Source: Lunularia cruciata
Lineage: Eukaryota; Streptophyta; Marchantiopsida; Lunulariales; Lunulariaceae
Length of the DNA: 64,000 bases
Assembly (NCBI GenBank): GCA_948567375.1
Contig: OX419762.1
Span: 8,376,001-8,440,000 of the forward strand
Direction of reading: 5' to 3'
The position numbers and the translations under genes are program-made. Below, one piece after another: positions 21,601 through 32,243 of this stretch; the first letter of the stretch is position 1, and each line of letters begins with the position of its first letter. Below the pieces are notes generated by a model, which saw only the letters and a list, made by a program, of their open reading frames with translations, was not told where the DNA came from and did no database searches.

Positions 21601-22295
21601 TCCCTTTTGGAGGGTGAGCTCACCATATTGCTACTTCTCACACAACTCAACTTATCCATTGGGATTTCACACTCAAAATCCTCTAATTATATGTTGAGTT
21701 ATCAAGGCTAACTTAACAACAATGTCTTACAAAGATGAGATCTTACAATTCGTGTTGCTTGTCATGCAACAATCTCTCAATTTATATATTTGCAACAGTC
21801 TCTCGATTTATGTATTTGCAATTTTCACCTCAACGGCATTCAATTAGTCCCTAGTCAATTTCCTCAAGAGTGAGTATTTAATGGTTGGTCAATATTTTTC
21901 GGAATCAGTGTCTTTGCATCAGGGCCAGATGTAATTTAGCATATGATAAATAGGTGCATGCCCCATCAGAGCTGGAGGTTAGAAATCCCACAAAAGTGCC
22001 AAAAGCATTCAGTAAAACCGTTCAGTCGCAAAAAAACAATTCAACTCTTGAAGACACATCATACAAATATATTTCGTTTTTTCAAAATATAAATCATTTA
22101 GGTTAACATGTGCCGAGCATATATGTTTAATGGAGACAAATATTCTGTGAGCAAAGCCGCACTGGGTGGAATGCCACTTTTCGCCGAGCGCCCATTGGAC
22201 CAAAGGGCTCGAGACTATGGACAAAAAGGCGAGTCTAGTGTCCATTAAACAACCAATCCTTGCATTCCAAGGAAGAAAAAAGTGACCATGTAAAA
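21601..22295. other. Repeat remnant and AT-rich sequence
   Basis: 21,615-21,760 matches 12,290-12,420. The 107-codon minus frame at 22,009-22,332 overlaps the end of a non-LTR fragment and shows no motif. Nothing else is recognised. Confidence 0.4.
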
Positions 22296-22430
22296 CACAT
22301 GAAGGATGGGGAGACCCTTCAAGACCCGTCAAGGGAGGGACAAAAGAGGTAAAATAGGGCTAGGCCTCAATAATACCGATAAGAAAAATATGCTCTACAG
22401 CAAGTAACATTTCCAAGCTATGCAAGTTAT
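22296..22430 (-). mobile_element. 3' end fragment of the non-LTR element
   Basis: Read on the plus strand, 'gaaggatggggagaccc', 'gggacaaaa.aggtaa' and 'ggctaggcctcaata' match the element's end at 16,973-17,048 in the same order. It is a diverged, 5'-truncated copy of about 135 nt. Confidence 0.65.
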
Positions 22431-22544
22431 TCCAAGGAAAAAACTATCTTCAATTGCTTTGGCCAAAGAATATGCATTTCATACCTCTTATTGACAGACA
22501 CGTACTCCGAAGGAATGGCCGTCTAAGCCTTTGGAACGAACATT

Positions 22545-22632
22545 TGGGGATTCTTTTAATTTGGTAAATACTTTTGAGTATCTACATTCGGGGATTCTTT
22601 TAATTTGGCTAATACTTTTGAGTATCTTCCAA
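22545..22632 (+). repeat. Tandem duplication, about 44 nt twice
   Basis: The block beginning 'ggggattcttttaatttgg' and ending 'cttttgagtatc' is repeated directly with two or three changes. Confidence 0.8.
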
Positions 22633-23319
22633 ATGAAGGAATACCTCTTATTTATATGGATACTTTTAACATAATTTAATTTAATGGGAATATGTTTTTC
22701 TTCATTTGATGGTAATTCGGGATTTTCCATTTATGTATATATTTCTCTCAATGTAATTACAAGTAGAATTTAAGGCAAAAGAATAGTTTCCTTGTTTGGA
22801 GTTTGTTCATTTGCTTATACTAAAACATATTGATTAATAATATTTATGTAGAGAAGTAAAAAATGCATATAGTTCTATGTGAGTAAATAGGTACATCTGG
22901 ATATTTATCTAGAATTTGGCTATTTATCTGGGAAAAACACCAAAATATGCATTCCCTAAACTTATGTTTGGGAATCTAGACATTTAGCCACGTTGCCGTC
23001 AAACGCTCTTTACAAGAGATTAAAACGTGTAAGCGTGCAGGTTTCACTCAATTCCAATGGAAGTAATTATAATTCGCCAATGAAATCTATAAATCATGTA
23101 AATCAGTGCGATTGTGGAGATAAATTCAAAGATAATTCTTATTTACAAATATTGCAAAGAGCATATGGTTGAAAATCCGGAAACACACCAATACCTACAT
23201 TGAGCATGCATGCTGGACAGGGAAGATACCATAACAAATGAACTTGTATGTGTATGCTAAGTGATTGTAACAGGTTTCTTTTAATATTCAACTCATACAA
23301 ATATATTTGGATGTTATTA

Positions 23320-23320
<1 letters not shown>
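22633..23320. other. Unit-flank repeats, no gene
   Basis: 22,740-22,930 resembles 48,540-48,720 and 23,100-23,220 resembles 35,155-35,280 and 48,805-48,925. These are worn flanking modules of the SERAC1-like units. No gene is visible. Confidence 0.5.
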
Positions 23321-23322
<2 letters not shown>

Positions 23323-23399
<77 letters not shown>

Positions 23400-23406
23400 A
23401 AGAGAG
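23323..23406. repeat. (TA)n followed by (GA)n microsatellite
   Basis: About 60 nt of TA dinucleotides followed by about 20 nt of GA. The YIYIYI frames around it are translations of this tract and not proteins. Confidence 0.95.
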
Positions 23407-23689
23407 AATTTGGATATTATATACATTAGAAAAGAATACATTGTCTATCTTTCTAACACATGGAATGGGGAGAGGAGGACCAACAACAGCAGAAATCAAT
23501 TTTATTTTATATATGATTTCAAACTGACTATTTGAAGTACATAAGGAGGTTTCAAAAATATGGTTGTCACTTCCCATAAATAGCCCATAAAAAAATAAAT
23601 GGAAGGTATTTGAAAATTGTGGTAGAAAGAAATTGGTTATCTAGATATTCTACGAAAGGTCTCCCTTTCTCATGAAACTTTTATGGAAA

Positions 23690-24530
23690 TTTTAAATATT
23701 TCCAGTCAAAATTTACAGTACTATGGTGCTTGTGTGTGTTCCCTAAGTATTAAGTACTTATTAATCATGCCATTAAGAACCAATTTTAAAATATAAAAAA
23801 ATTAGTGGGAATCCAAGAACCCATGAATTCATCGCTATCACAAAACACACAAGCAACTTGAATGAGTTGAGCTTTGCTATTTGTAATAAGATTTGTTGAG
23901 AATGTGGGTTGAGCATTAACTTGTGAACCGGAGTAGTCAAGAGCTTTGCAAAGAGTGTTGCTTGAAGGTATGTTGTGGGTCAAGCTTTGCCAAGTGCATT
24001 GGACTAATCTAGTTTTACCCAGACTGTTGGCTTTGTGTCCATCGCTTTGAACGGGAGTAGTTGAGCTTGAACGTGTTGAATGTGGCTTTGCTGCAAATAC
24101 TTGTGTATGTATTGTTCTTTTAAGTATTTGAAGAGGAGAAAAATTTCAAGAGAGACAGTGAGAGGATTTCAAAATAGTTATGTATACATTTCTATTGAGA
24201 GTAGTAGAAGAGAGGGCAGGAGAAATTTGTATTCAAAGAGAACGGAGTGGGGAAATTTCAAGAGAAATGGGAAATAAGAATAAATAGAGTTCAGAAAAAA
24301 TAAGAAGTTGGCAAGAGAAGAAAGTGAGTTGGATTTTTTTTTCTGTAGGGTAAATTGGATTGATTTCTTTGTAAGAACTTGGGTATCAGGTGAAAAATTT
24401 AATAACAGCATTGGAAATTGGGTTGAATTCTTGGCACCCTGATTAGGGAGGATGAAGTAGAGAAGATAAATGGAGAGAGAGTGCAGGATTATCATGCAAG
24501 AGCTTGTGTAGTATAACCTTCACATAACAT
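23690..24530 (+). repeat. Direct repeat module, copy of 12.41-13.33 kb
   Basis: Same order of blocks as at 12,410-13,330, including the purine-rich 'aatttcaagagag' part (24,145-24,260). At about 24,530 the match stops; in the first copy the sequence continues into what is here found at about 27,905. About 3.4 kb have therefore been inserted or rearranged here. Confidence 0.65.
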
Positions 24531-24589
24531 AACAAAGATAGCCAATGTGATGATTATCACATAGCATGTGTATCAATTATCCATCTAAT

Positions 24590-25420
24590 TATCAATATGC
24601 CTTGCATTAGCAATAAGCAACAGTTGACCAATGAAATAAAGTGACAAATGTGCTTGCAATTTGCGGAGTGGCAAGATGAATTGTACATGGAACTTGAATG
24701 GTAAGGTGAGTGTGACATGGAGTTAGACATAACTAGTGATGGATTATGGGAAGAGCACAAGAATATAGACAAGCAAGAAGGGGACTTAGATGATCCCATT
24801 GGAGGTTTTGGAAAGTGCTTATTAAGGTGGTGGGACTTTGCTTATTCTTAAAGACATTTGTTAGATAGACAGCCCATTGTGGACCAGAATAGGAACTACT
24901 AGTGTGTCTCTCAATTGTTCATAAATCTAAAATGATGGAAATTTAAACAATTGATGAGGATGGATGTACATTCATTCTAAACATTGTTGGAACTCATCCA
25001 AGATCACAAAGTGTTCAAGGATGTGAGACGGGGAGGAAACAAATTCCTACTTTAATTCAACTTGCAATTGCACCCAACAGATTTTGCTCATAATGGGAAT
25101 AGAGCATGTATTGCAAGGGGAATGAATATATGGGATATCAGTTTAGGATCCATGAAAATTTGTACAAAGAGAGTTGTCACTGCCATTTTATATTGTATGG
25201 TCAAGGAGGTGATATGACTAGATGTAGAGGAGAGAGAGAGAATTTCAAAAGTTATGAAAAGCTATGAAAAGCTATTATGGAAAGCTATGAAAGGATTCTT
25301 GGAGTATGTGGAACTAGTCCATGGGACATTATTCCCCTTAGCACAACAACCTAATATTGATGGAGAAACTTACTTTAGCAAGAAGGGTCTTCTTCTTTTT
25401 TGCTTGTGTTTTACATGGAG
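24590..25420 (+). pseudogene. PIF/Harbinger-type transposase, N-terminal half (copy 2)
   Basis: The stretch matches the minus strand of 3,560-4,200 block for block. Readable pieces: LIQLAIAPNRFCS (about 25,055), then GFLEYVELVHGTLFPLAQQP and NIDGETYFSKKG (25,290-25,387), corresponding to the family's 'GfP.cvG.vDGT' and 'yf.RKg' motifs. The His in VHGT replaces the catalytic Asp of 'vDGT'. The copy stops near 25,420, where the unknown coding repeat begins, so the C-terminal half with the LLGD and LHN motifs is missing. Confidence 0.7.
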
Positions 25421-26600
25421 ATTCATTCTTGTTTTGAGTTTGTACGAACATGGGATGTCACTACACATGCTGGAATAGTGAGTGATAGGCCATTCACTTT
25501 AACACTTGAGATGATTTGAGCCACTTTGCATTGCCACTTGGGAGTGGAAGGAGGAGGTTTGTCCCCTACTCCCTTGTGCTGGATTGGTTTCTTGTGTGCA
25601 AACATAGAAAAAGAAGGTACTTGCCATGATAGTGCATTTACTCTGCACGGAGGCCATTTTGTCAGATAATTGTTGCTCTCCTTGTCCCTACACACCAGTC
25701 AAAGGTGGTGCATAAGTATCTTGCACTTATGGCAAAGTGGAAGGTAGAGAGGTCTAGGTATACTTGCAAAGGGCAGGAGAGGATTATGATTGGGTGGAAC
25801 TCATGCTCCAAGTAATTATTGCTAAGATGGCATTCTTACAAAAATAGATTCATTGGCCGGATAGATGGAGATACAAGGTTACATTTGTGACAGTTTCTCA
25901 TTCACATGTACATGGAGAGTGGATTCCTAGATGAGGGAGAGGCAGACTATGACACAGTAGTTCAAGAGTGGACATATCTTCATGATGAGGGAGCCAAGGA
26001 TGAGGACCAAGGGGAGGAAGATGAGAGTCAATTAGAAGGCATGTTTCTTAGAAACAAACCATTTTTATCTTTCTCCATGTACCATGAATAGTATGAATAG
26101 ATGATATTATGTATAGATTATTGCCTTGGAATCACTTGAATGTTTTCTTGAGTTTCATGAATGAAAGTATCCTTTTCCTTTATCAAGCTAAAGTGTATGC
26201 TTTAGGTGACTTTGGTGCAAGCATGAGAGGAAGATTTGCGTGTGTAGATGATGTTACTTGGAGAGGGAGAGGAGGTAGGGGTTCTTTTTCATTACTCTTG
26301 CACCAGTGCTCTAACTTACCTCTTTCTTCTCCTATATGGATGGATGAGATTACTTCTCATTTCCTTCTTCATCATTTGTATTCAAGCAAGGAGAGAGTAG
26401 GACTTGGAAAGAAGACTTTGGGGAGCTAGGGAGACAAAGTCTAGGGAGCATGAGGTCAAGCCCATGTTGGTAGAGTCCCATGTAGTGGACAGAGAGGGTG
26501 TTCCATTGACAACTAGAGAGTCATTCTTGGCATAGAGAGAGGACTCCTTGTGAGTCACTCCTACACATATGCAAGTTACCACAATCCCTTCCAATAGCAC
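25400..26600 (+). repeat. Unknown coding repeat, plus-strand copy
   Basis: It aligns with the minus strand of 1-1,150. Fossil peptides shared with that copy include GSGRRRFVPYSLV with DWFL, LALMAKWKVE, and the acidic stretch GFLDEGEADYD...WTYLHDEGAKDEDQGEEDE (25,906-26,091, here split by me). The frame changes two or three times. I do not recognise the protein. Conservation of reading over both copies, despite diverged DNA, indicates that a protein was once made. Confidence 0.6.
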
Positions 26601-27360
26601 TAAGTGTGGAGAGAGAGTGATATAGATGCAGTTTTGGATATTATTGTTAGACTGAAAAATTGTAGTGAAAGAGCATTTAGAAAGAGACTTAGAGAAGGAC
26701 TTGGACTCTTGGCCAATGATCTAGATTGGTGGAGACGGTTAGATGGGTCCCATTTAGAGTGAGTAGTACGCTTAGATATATCACTCATCTTGGAATTAGA
26801 GAGTTCATGGAGTATTGTGTAACTCATTTTGAGGTACTCATTTGGACAAACAGCACAGGGCAAGACTGCAAGCATTTGTTGAGAGACATATACCCATGGT
26901 TGTACACACAAGTGATTGCCTCATGGGTTTGTTTGATGATATGGATGGATATCAAGACCAATATTGAGATTGTATAGTGCATTTATGGCTATGGGTTTAG
27001 CTTGCATGATATAGTGATAGTTGCTAGTGCATTCCTACCATATTGTAGGAACCATCCACATAGTGCTTTCACATCTATCTTGATGTAACCACTTGATAGC
27101 TACTCTATATAGATTTAGGCGATATGTAGGACCAGCTATTGGGTTTCTCATCCACGAGTGGAATTGGGTTGTCTCCTAGAGTATAGTCGTGATCCCTATG
27201 ATGGTCTAGCCTTGGACTTTCAGGCCCTCTTATGCATGATGTGGAGTGGGATCTTCTTTGGAGTTACAATAGCTGCTTGATTTCTAGACCTTTCATCAGA
27301 CACATGGTTGTGCATTAGAGCGCCTCCCATCTGATATCAAGGATGTAGATTTCTTGTCTT
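26601..27360 (+). pseudogene. Possible continuation of the unknown coding repeat
   Basis: Readable plus-strand frames follow one another: 26,726-26,977 (VRWVPFRVSSTLRYITHLG, then DIYPWLYTQVIASW) and, after stops, blocks like SYWVSHPRVELGCLLEYS and DPYDGLALDFQALLCMMWSG up to about 27,280. They look like one decayed polypeptide rich in aromatic residues. No catalytic motif or known domain is visible, and there is no second copy in the window to test it. Confidence 0.35.
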
Positions 27361-27365
27361 CTCTT

Positions 27366-27620
27366 TTCCATGTGAGTTGTTAATATGGTTCCTATTTGTA
27401 TGAGTTGTTAATATGAAACTTTTTGTCCCTTTCTTATGCTTGTCCAAATCTGAGATGTGTAAGTTGTTAATGTGAAAGCTTTTGTCCCTTATGACTTGTC
27501 CTTAAAATCAACATGTATGAGTTCTTAATATGAAAGCTCTTGTCCCTTTAGTATGACTTGTCCAAATTTACAAATGTGTATGAGTTGTTAATATGAAAGT
27601 CCCTAATGACTTGTGCAAGC
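27366..27620 (+). repeat. Imperfect tandem repeat, about 60 nt unit
   Basis: The block 'tgtatgagttgttaatatgaaag' plus 'cttttgtccctt' and 'atgacttgtccaaat' recurs with starts near 27,397, 27,456, 27,511 and 27,576, and a shorter unit at 27,366. Spacing is 55-65 nt. No frame runs through it. Confidence 0.7.
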
Positions 27621-27900
27621 ACATTTTTTATTCTTATTGCTTTTTCACTTGGATCCCCCACATGGGTACTTGAGCAAGAGTCATGAAAAATCCATAAATT
27701 CTAACTTTATAGCAAAACTGCAAAATTCTTTCTTCTTTATTGCAATTCCTACAAAGTCCATGCAAAACCGGATAAACTTGATCATTTTCTAGCAATCTCC
27801 TTGTGAAACCCATGCAATACCGGTCAAACCTGATTGCTTTATAGTGATCTCCTCATGAAACTCATGCAAAACCTGACAAATCAATGTACTTTATTGTGAA
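27621..27900. other. Short imperfect repeats, no gene
   Basis: Words of the type 'tcatgcaaaacc.gataaacttgatc' occur about three times (27,755-27,880). No gene is visible. Confidence 0.4.
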
Positions 27901-29950
27901 ACCCAAACAAAACACAGTTTACTACCCTAGATTGTAACAAGTCGTAAGCAAAACTGGCATGAAACCTTTTCTTTTGATATAATAGTGAAATTGCCATGAG
28001 ACCCAAATTTTTTGAGTGTTTCTCTTTGATGACCACTTGTAGCTGAACCAAATCTAGATCCATAATACAACCATCTCATAATGTGCTTAAAATTATATTG
28101 TGTAAATCAAGGTACTTTATAACATATAAAAAATGCAAAATGAACACAAAATCTCACTCACTCGATAGAGAAAGTGACAATGCTCAACTAGCATGAATGT
28201 GTTTTGCCCATACATTCTATCCTTGCTCATTTGCAAGAGCGTGGCACTTCTGCTATCATTAATGCAACTGTCAACGGGGTACTATCTATGTCCACAGAAG
28301 GACTATCTATATCAAGTGTAGTGTGTGGATTGGGCATGACACTCATTATACTTTTGATCTCTTTGGATGTCTTCACAGCTTTTGCTAATTCTAAAATCAC
28401 AGAATGAAATGTTTTGGATTTGGAAGTTTTCTCTTTAATTCTCTTATTCACTAACTTGGAGAATCAAGTCCTCTCTTTAAATCTACTTCTCCAACTCTTA
28501 AAATAAAGCTCTTTTTCCTTATTTTTCCTTTCAATCATAACTTCTCTATCTTGGCCACCTTTTTAGCTTCTACTTTTGCTTATTTGCATCTCTCCTTGGC
28601 TTTGACAGTCTTGCTTCTTAACTTGGTCATATTAGAAAGATTTTGGATGAAGGTGGAGACCATTGATGACAAAGGTGTCTTTGAAGTAGGTGTCTTTTGC
28701 TCATTGAGACAGATGGTGTTTTTTGGAAGCGGAAGGCATCTTGCCCCTAGAGACCTTTCTTTGCTTCACATATCCTATCTCTCACTCTCCTTCCTTACCA
28801 ACCTCATGGTCTCTCTCTTTAACCGCTTCCCTTGTAGGTGGTTCTTCATCTTCAAAAATAATTGGTGTACAAGAAGGGTAATCAAAATCCAATTTGATCA
28901 ACTCTTGTACTCTTGCCCCTTTGGTCTACTCATGTCCTCTAGCCCCTACACATGATACTCCTCAAAACCATGGTACATAAGGACAATGGTACATAAGGAA
29001 ATTACTCTTGGGTGATAGGAATTGAAAACCCCTCCGTGCTAGGACCACAAAACCCATATGTGGGTGTTTCATCAACACAATTCTCAGATGACAACTCAAA
29101 TGTAATGTGGGATCCCATATCCTCTTTTGTGACTATCTCCTCCAAATTTCCATTTTCAACCCTTAAGGATACTAAGGCAGGTGGAGAAATGTATCTCTGA
29201 ATAAACCATAAGATACATTCTTGAAGAGTGTGGACATTGATGATTTAGTTTATCATCAATGAGTCCAGTCCTTGTTTGATTTCTTTCTCTTTGAGTCCTT
29301 CTCATGTGCATTTTCCTTCCATGTCCAGGCAGACTTATAAGAAGCTATGCATCAAGCCTATTTTCCAACATAAATTTTGGAAAACCTCTCTCTAACTTCC
29401 CGAGATAAGTGGCCATTTAACTGAATGATGTACTCTTCTGTACAGGTTTCTTACTATTCCCTCCATGTATTTGCTTAATATGGTCAAGGTTTTCTAGATA
29501 ATCCTAGATTTGACTATCATGGTGAGATATCATTCTAAACCTATTGTTTTCACCCCCTTTGGATTTCACAACCGATGCTTTTAATTTGACACCCTTGGAA
29601 GAAAGGCCAGATGATGGACCAGAGGAAACCATGGCAAGGAGAGCCTGGAATTTCAATCCGGGAGAATGTGTATGATTTTAAATCTACAAGATTGGAAGCA
29701 ACTATTGTAGAAAGCAAATCAATATTTGACATATCTGGAGAAGGTGCATGATCTTGTGATTCAACCGGATGGGAACTTGCTAATGGAAATGGAACTCCCA
29801 TGTCAAGGGGTTGGAGCTGAGTGCATTCCATATCCCCCCAATCTTGCATCCCACTTCCTAGGCCGACATACTGACTTCTTCTCTCCACTTCCACCCATGA
29901 ATGCGCTCTACCAAATCTTGCCTCACACTAACAAAATTTTAACTTTTTAT
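27900..29950 (-). repeat. Uncharacterised coding repeat (copy 2 of 3)
   Basis: This matches 13,330-15,300 throughout. On the minus strand it reads VSSGPSSGLSSKGVKLKAS (about 29,630-29,570), then GGNSKKPVQKSTSFS (about 29,470), and further on FEDEEPPTREAVKERDHE (about 28,850) and SMVSTFIQNLSNMTKLRS (about 28,670). Stops and frameshifts are frequent. Its neighbours are the same as in copy 1: the direct-repeat module upstream (separated here by insertions) and a SERAC1-like unit downstream. Confidence 0.55.
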
Positions 29951-30059
29951 TGAAACTTTCAATCTCTTAGAACTACAAACTAGCAAACTCACCTCTAGAC
30001 ATTAGAGCACTCACCTTTACATTGCTTGCAAAAGTGAGATTATGGAGGGGGTTCCGTCA

Positions 30060-31100
30060 AATGGCTCTAATCGAGGAGTTCTGGTAGGGAGTTCACTCAA
30101 GTGAGAGCGGAGGGAGTCATTCAAATCAAAGTAAAGTAGGGTTTACAATTCAGAATCTGCACAACACCAGTGCAGTTGCCATTTCCCTTTTGCTCGGGAA
30201 TCCATGCTTTATTAGTCCTTCACTTCTAATCATATATATGACTAGATATTAATAGTCATTTGAAATCTATTTGAACCACCTCATCTCCGGGTCCCCTAAT
30301 CCTTCATCATGCAACCAATCACTGAGAAATGGAAATCACCCGTAAAGGAAAAAAATCCTATAATATAATATAATATTTTATGTCCATTTCCTTTTTGGGT
30401 AAATAATTGAGAGAGGGTGATGGAAATTTTTTCGGTTCGCATCTACCTCGTACATTTCGTGGAACAAGTCAAACCCCTCATAGTATCTTTGAGTATACTG
30501 CTCTTGAAGCTAGTTTACCGTTGCTGATTTTGGCAACAACCAGGCTTCCAATTTCATGATTCACACAGAAATCGAACCTCAGACTCAGATCTGGTTCGAA
30601 CTAGGTCGCTGACTTACCTAGCGAGCTGAATAGCGGTGAATATGTCCACGATATGCAATGAAAACCGGTCCATTTGCCGAGTCAACCACACAGAAATCGC
30701 CAGGAACTTCGTGGGGATCGCTGGAAAGACTACTGATGCCTCAAAGTCCAATATGTAAAACACGAAGGAGCATCGTGTAGCCTGACAAAATCTGTTCCAA
30801 CTATCAAACACATCTACAGTCAATTAAAATCAGACACTCTAATAATTTTCTACTGACTTCAGCCAATTAAATATATGAACTTGAAAGCACAAAGGTGTTT
30901 TGGGAGTTACTCCTCGTGTGTTGACTTTCAAGGCACCTGCTCTTTGACTTTGCCACTGTGTCTTCCGTGTAAGTGCCCAAGTTTTCGACCTTCCTGTTGA
31001 CCAAAGTCCAACAATCAGAAATTGGAGATCCGGAACTACTGCAATCGAGAAAACAAATCGTGTAACGAACTCAACCTGTTTGAAGTGTCAACCGGCGTTC
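30060..31100 (+). other. Upstream flank of SERAC1-like unit B
   Basis: Homologous to 15,400-16,480, including a conserved 'ctggttcgaac' block at about 30,590. It contains no open frame that survives in the other copies and is probably promoter and leader of the ancestral gene. Confidence 0.5.
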
Positions 31101-31119
31101 TGGAATCGGGCCTTGTAAT

Positions 31120-31278
31120 ATGGGTGGATGTTTTTCTCGTAAGTCGAATCCTGGAGCTGCTTTCCTGCGTTCGATTCTCCAGGACATCAAAACCTCTGTA
31201 CGGGACGAGTTCAGTTTGTGGATCATAATACCAAATCGAGTAGATTGGGCTTACAAGATTAGGATCGGAGTGACATAA
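31120..31278 (+). CDS. Candidate first exon of SERAC1-like unit B (upstream duplicate)
   Basis: A 52-codon open frame starting MGGCFSRKSNPG and continuing FLRSILQDI, TSVRDEFSLW and PNRVDW. The same peptide begins in D (49,599), C (47,652), E (54,672) and the second B copy (31,697), so it is conserved coding sequence. The MGGC..S start looks like an N-myristoylation site with a neighbouring Cys for S-acylation, which would place the product at a membrane. This is inferred, and only this copy has the Cys. How it splices to the hydrolase exon is not clear. This is the most complete of the five. Confidence 0.5.
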   Translation: MGGCFSRKSNPGAAFLRSILQDIKTSVRDEFSLWIIIPNRVDWAYKIRIGVT

Positions 31279-31549
31279 TACAAACTGACTCGTAGATCTC
31301 TTAGCAGAAGATGTACTGGTTGAAGTGAAGTTATCAGACACCTTATCAATAACTAGTTGTAAATGTCTAACTGAAGGTTGCAGGACAATTTAGCATATTG
31401 GTGGTCCCATGTAGCTGCTCGTGGTCAGGGCTAGTCATCTTCTCCTACCTATAGGAGACCGAACAACATGAAAAGGGTGTGCATCTATCAAACACTTTCA
31501 CCGGAAAATAGAAAATAGTTGGCTGCAAAGTATAACTCTAACGCCACGT

Positions 31550-32150
31550 AGCCGATTTTTCGACCTTCATGTTGGCCAATGTTCAACAATCAGGAATTGG
31601 CGATCCAGAATTACTGCAATCGAGAAATCAAATCGTGTGACGAACTCAACCTGTTTGGAATGTCAACCGGCGTTCTGGAATCTCAGGGCTTGTAAAATGG
31701 ATGGAATTTCTTCTCGTAAGTCGCATCCAGGTGCTACTTTCCTGCAGTCGATTCTCCAGGACATCAGAAACTCTGTACGGGATGAGTTCAGTTTGTGGAT
31801 CTTATTACCAAATCGAGAAGATTGGACTTAAAGAATGAGGATCCGAGTGACATAACATAAATTGTCTTGTACATCTCTGACCGGAAGATGTACTGGTTGA
31901 AGTGGAGTTATCAGATGCCTTGTGATCAAGTAGTTGTACATGTGTAAGTGAACGTTGCAGGTCAAATTTAAGATATTGGTTGTCATGCAGGTGCAGGTGC
32001 TGGTGGTCAGGGCGAGTCATCTACTTCCTCTGCTATCGATCCTGGACCGACCTACATCGAAAAGGTGTGCAAGAAACACCTTCCACCGGAGAAAAAGGAA
32101 GTATATGGCTGCAAAATAGAACTCTAGTACGCTTTGAGAGGCACTTATTT
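31550..32150 (+). repeat. Second copy of the 5' region inside unit B
   Basis: 31,555-31,990 repeats 30,980-31,420 (blocks 'gaccttc.tgttg', 'tgtcaaccggcgttctgg', 'attctccaggacatc', 'gtacatctctgaccggaag'). The short exon is present again at 31,697-31,831 as MDGISSRK..., 44 codons ending TAA. The Gly-2 needed for myristoylation is Asp here. Confidence 0.65.
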
Positions 32151-32243
32151 CCGTCTCCAGAGGGGATTAACAAGAGCTCCGTTCTGAATTGGCAGCTCAA
32201 TGATTTTCTCTTTCTGCTCCATGAATGCGGAGGGACACCGAAA

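Noticed and set aside
23139-23577. Frames with YIYIYI and SLSLSL runs on both strands
   Set aside because: They are translations of the (TA)n and (GA)n microsatellite.
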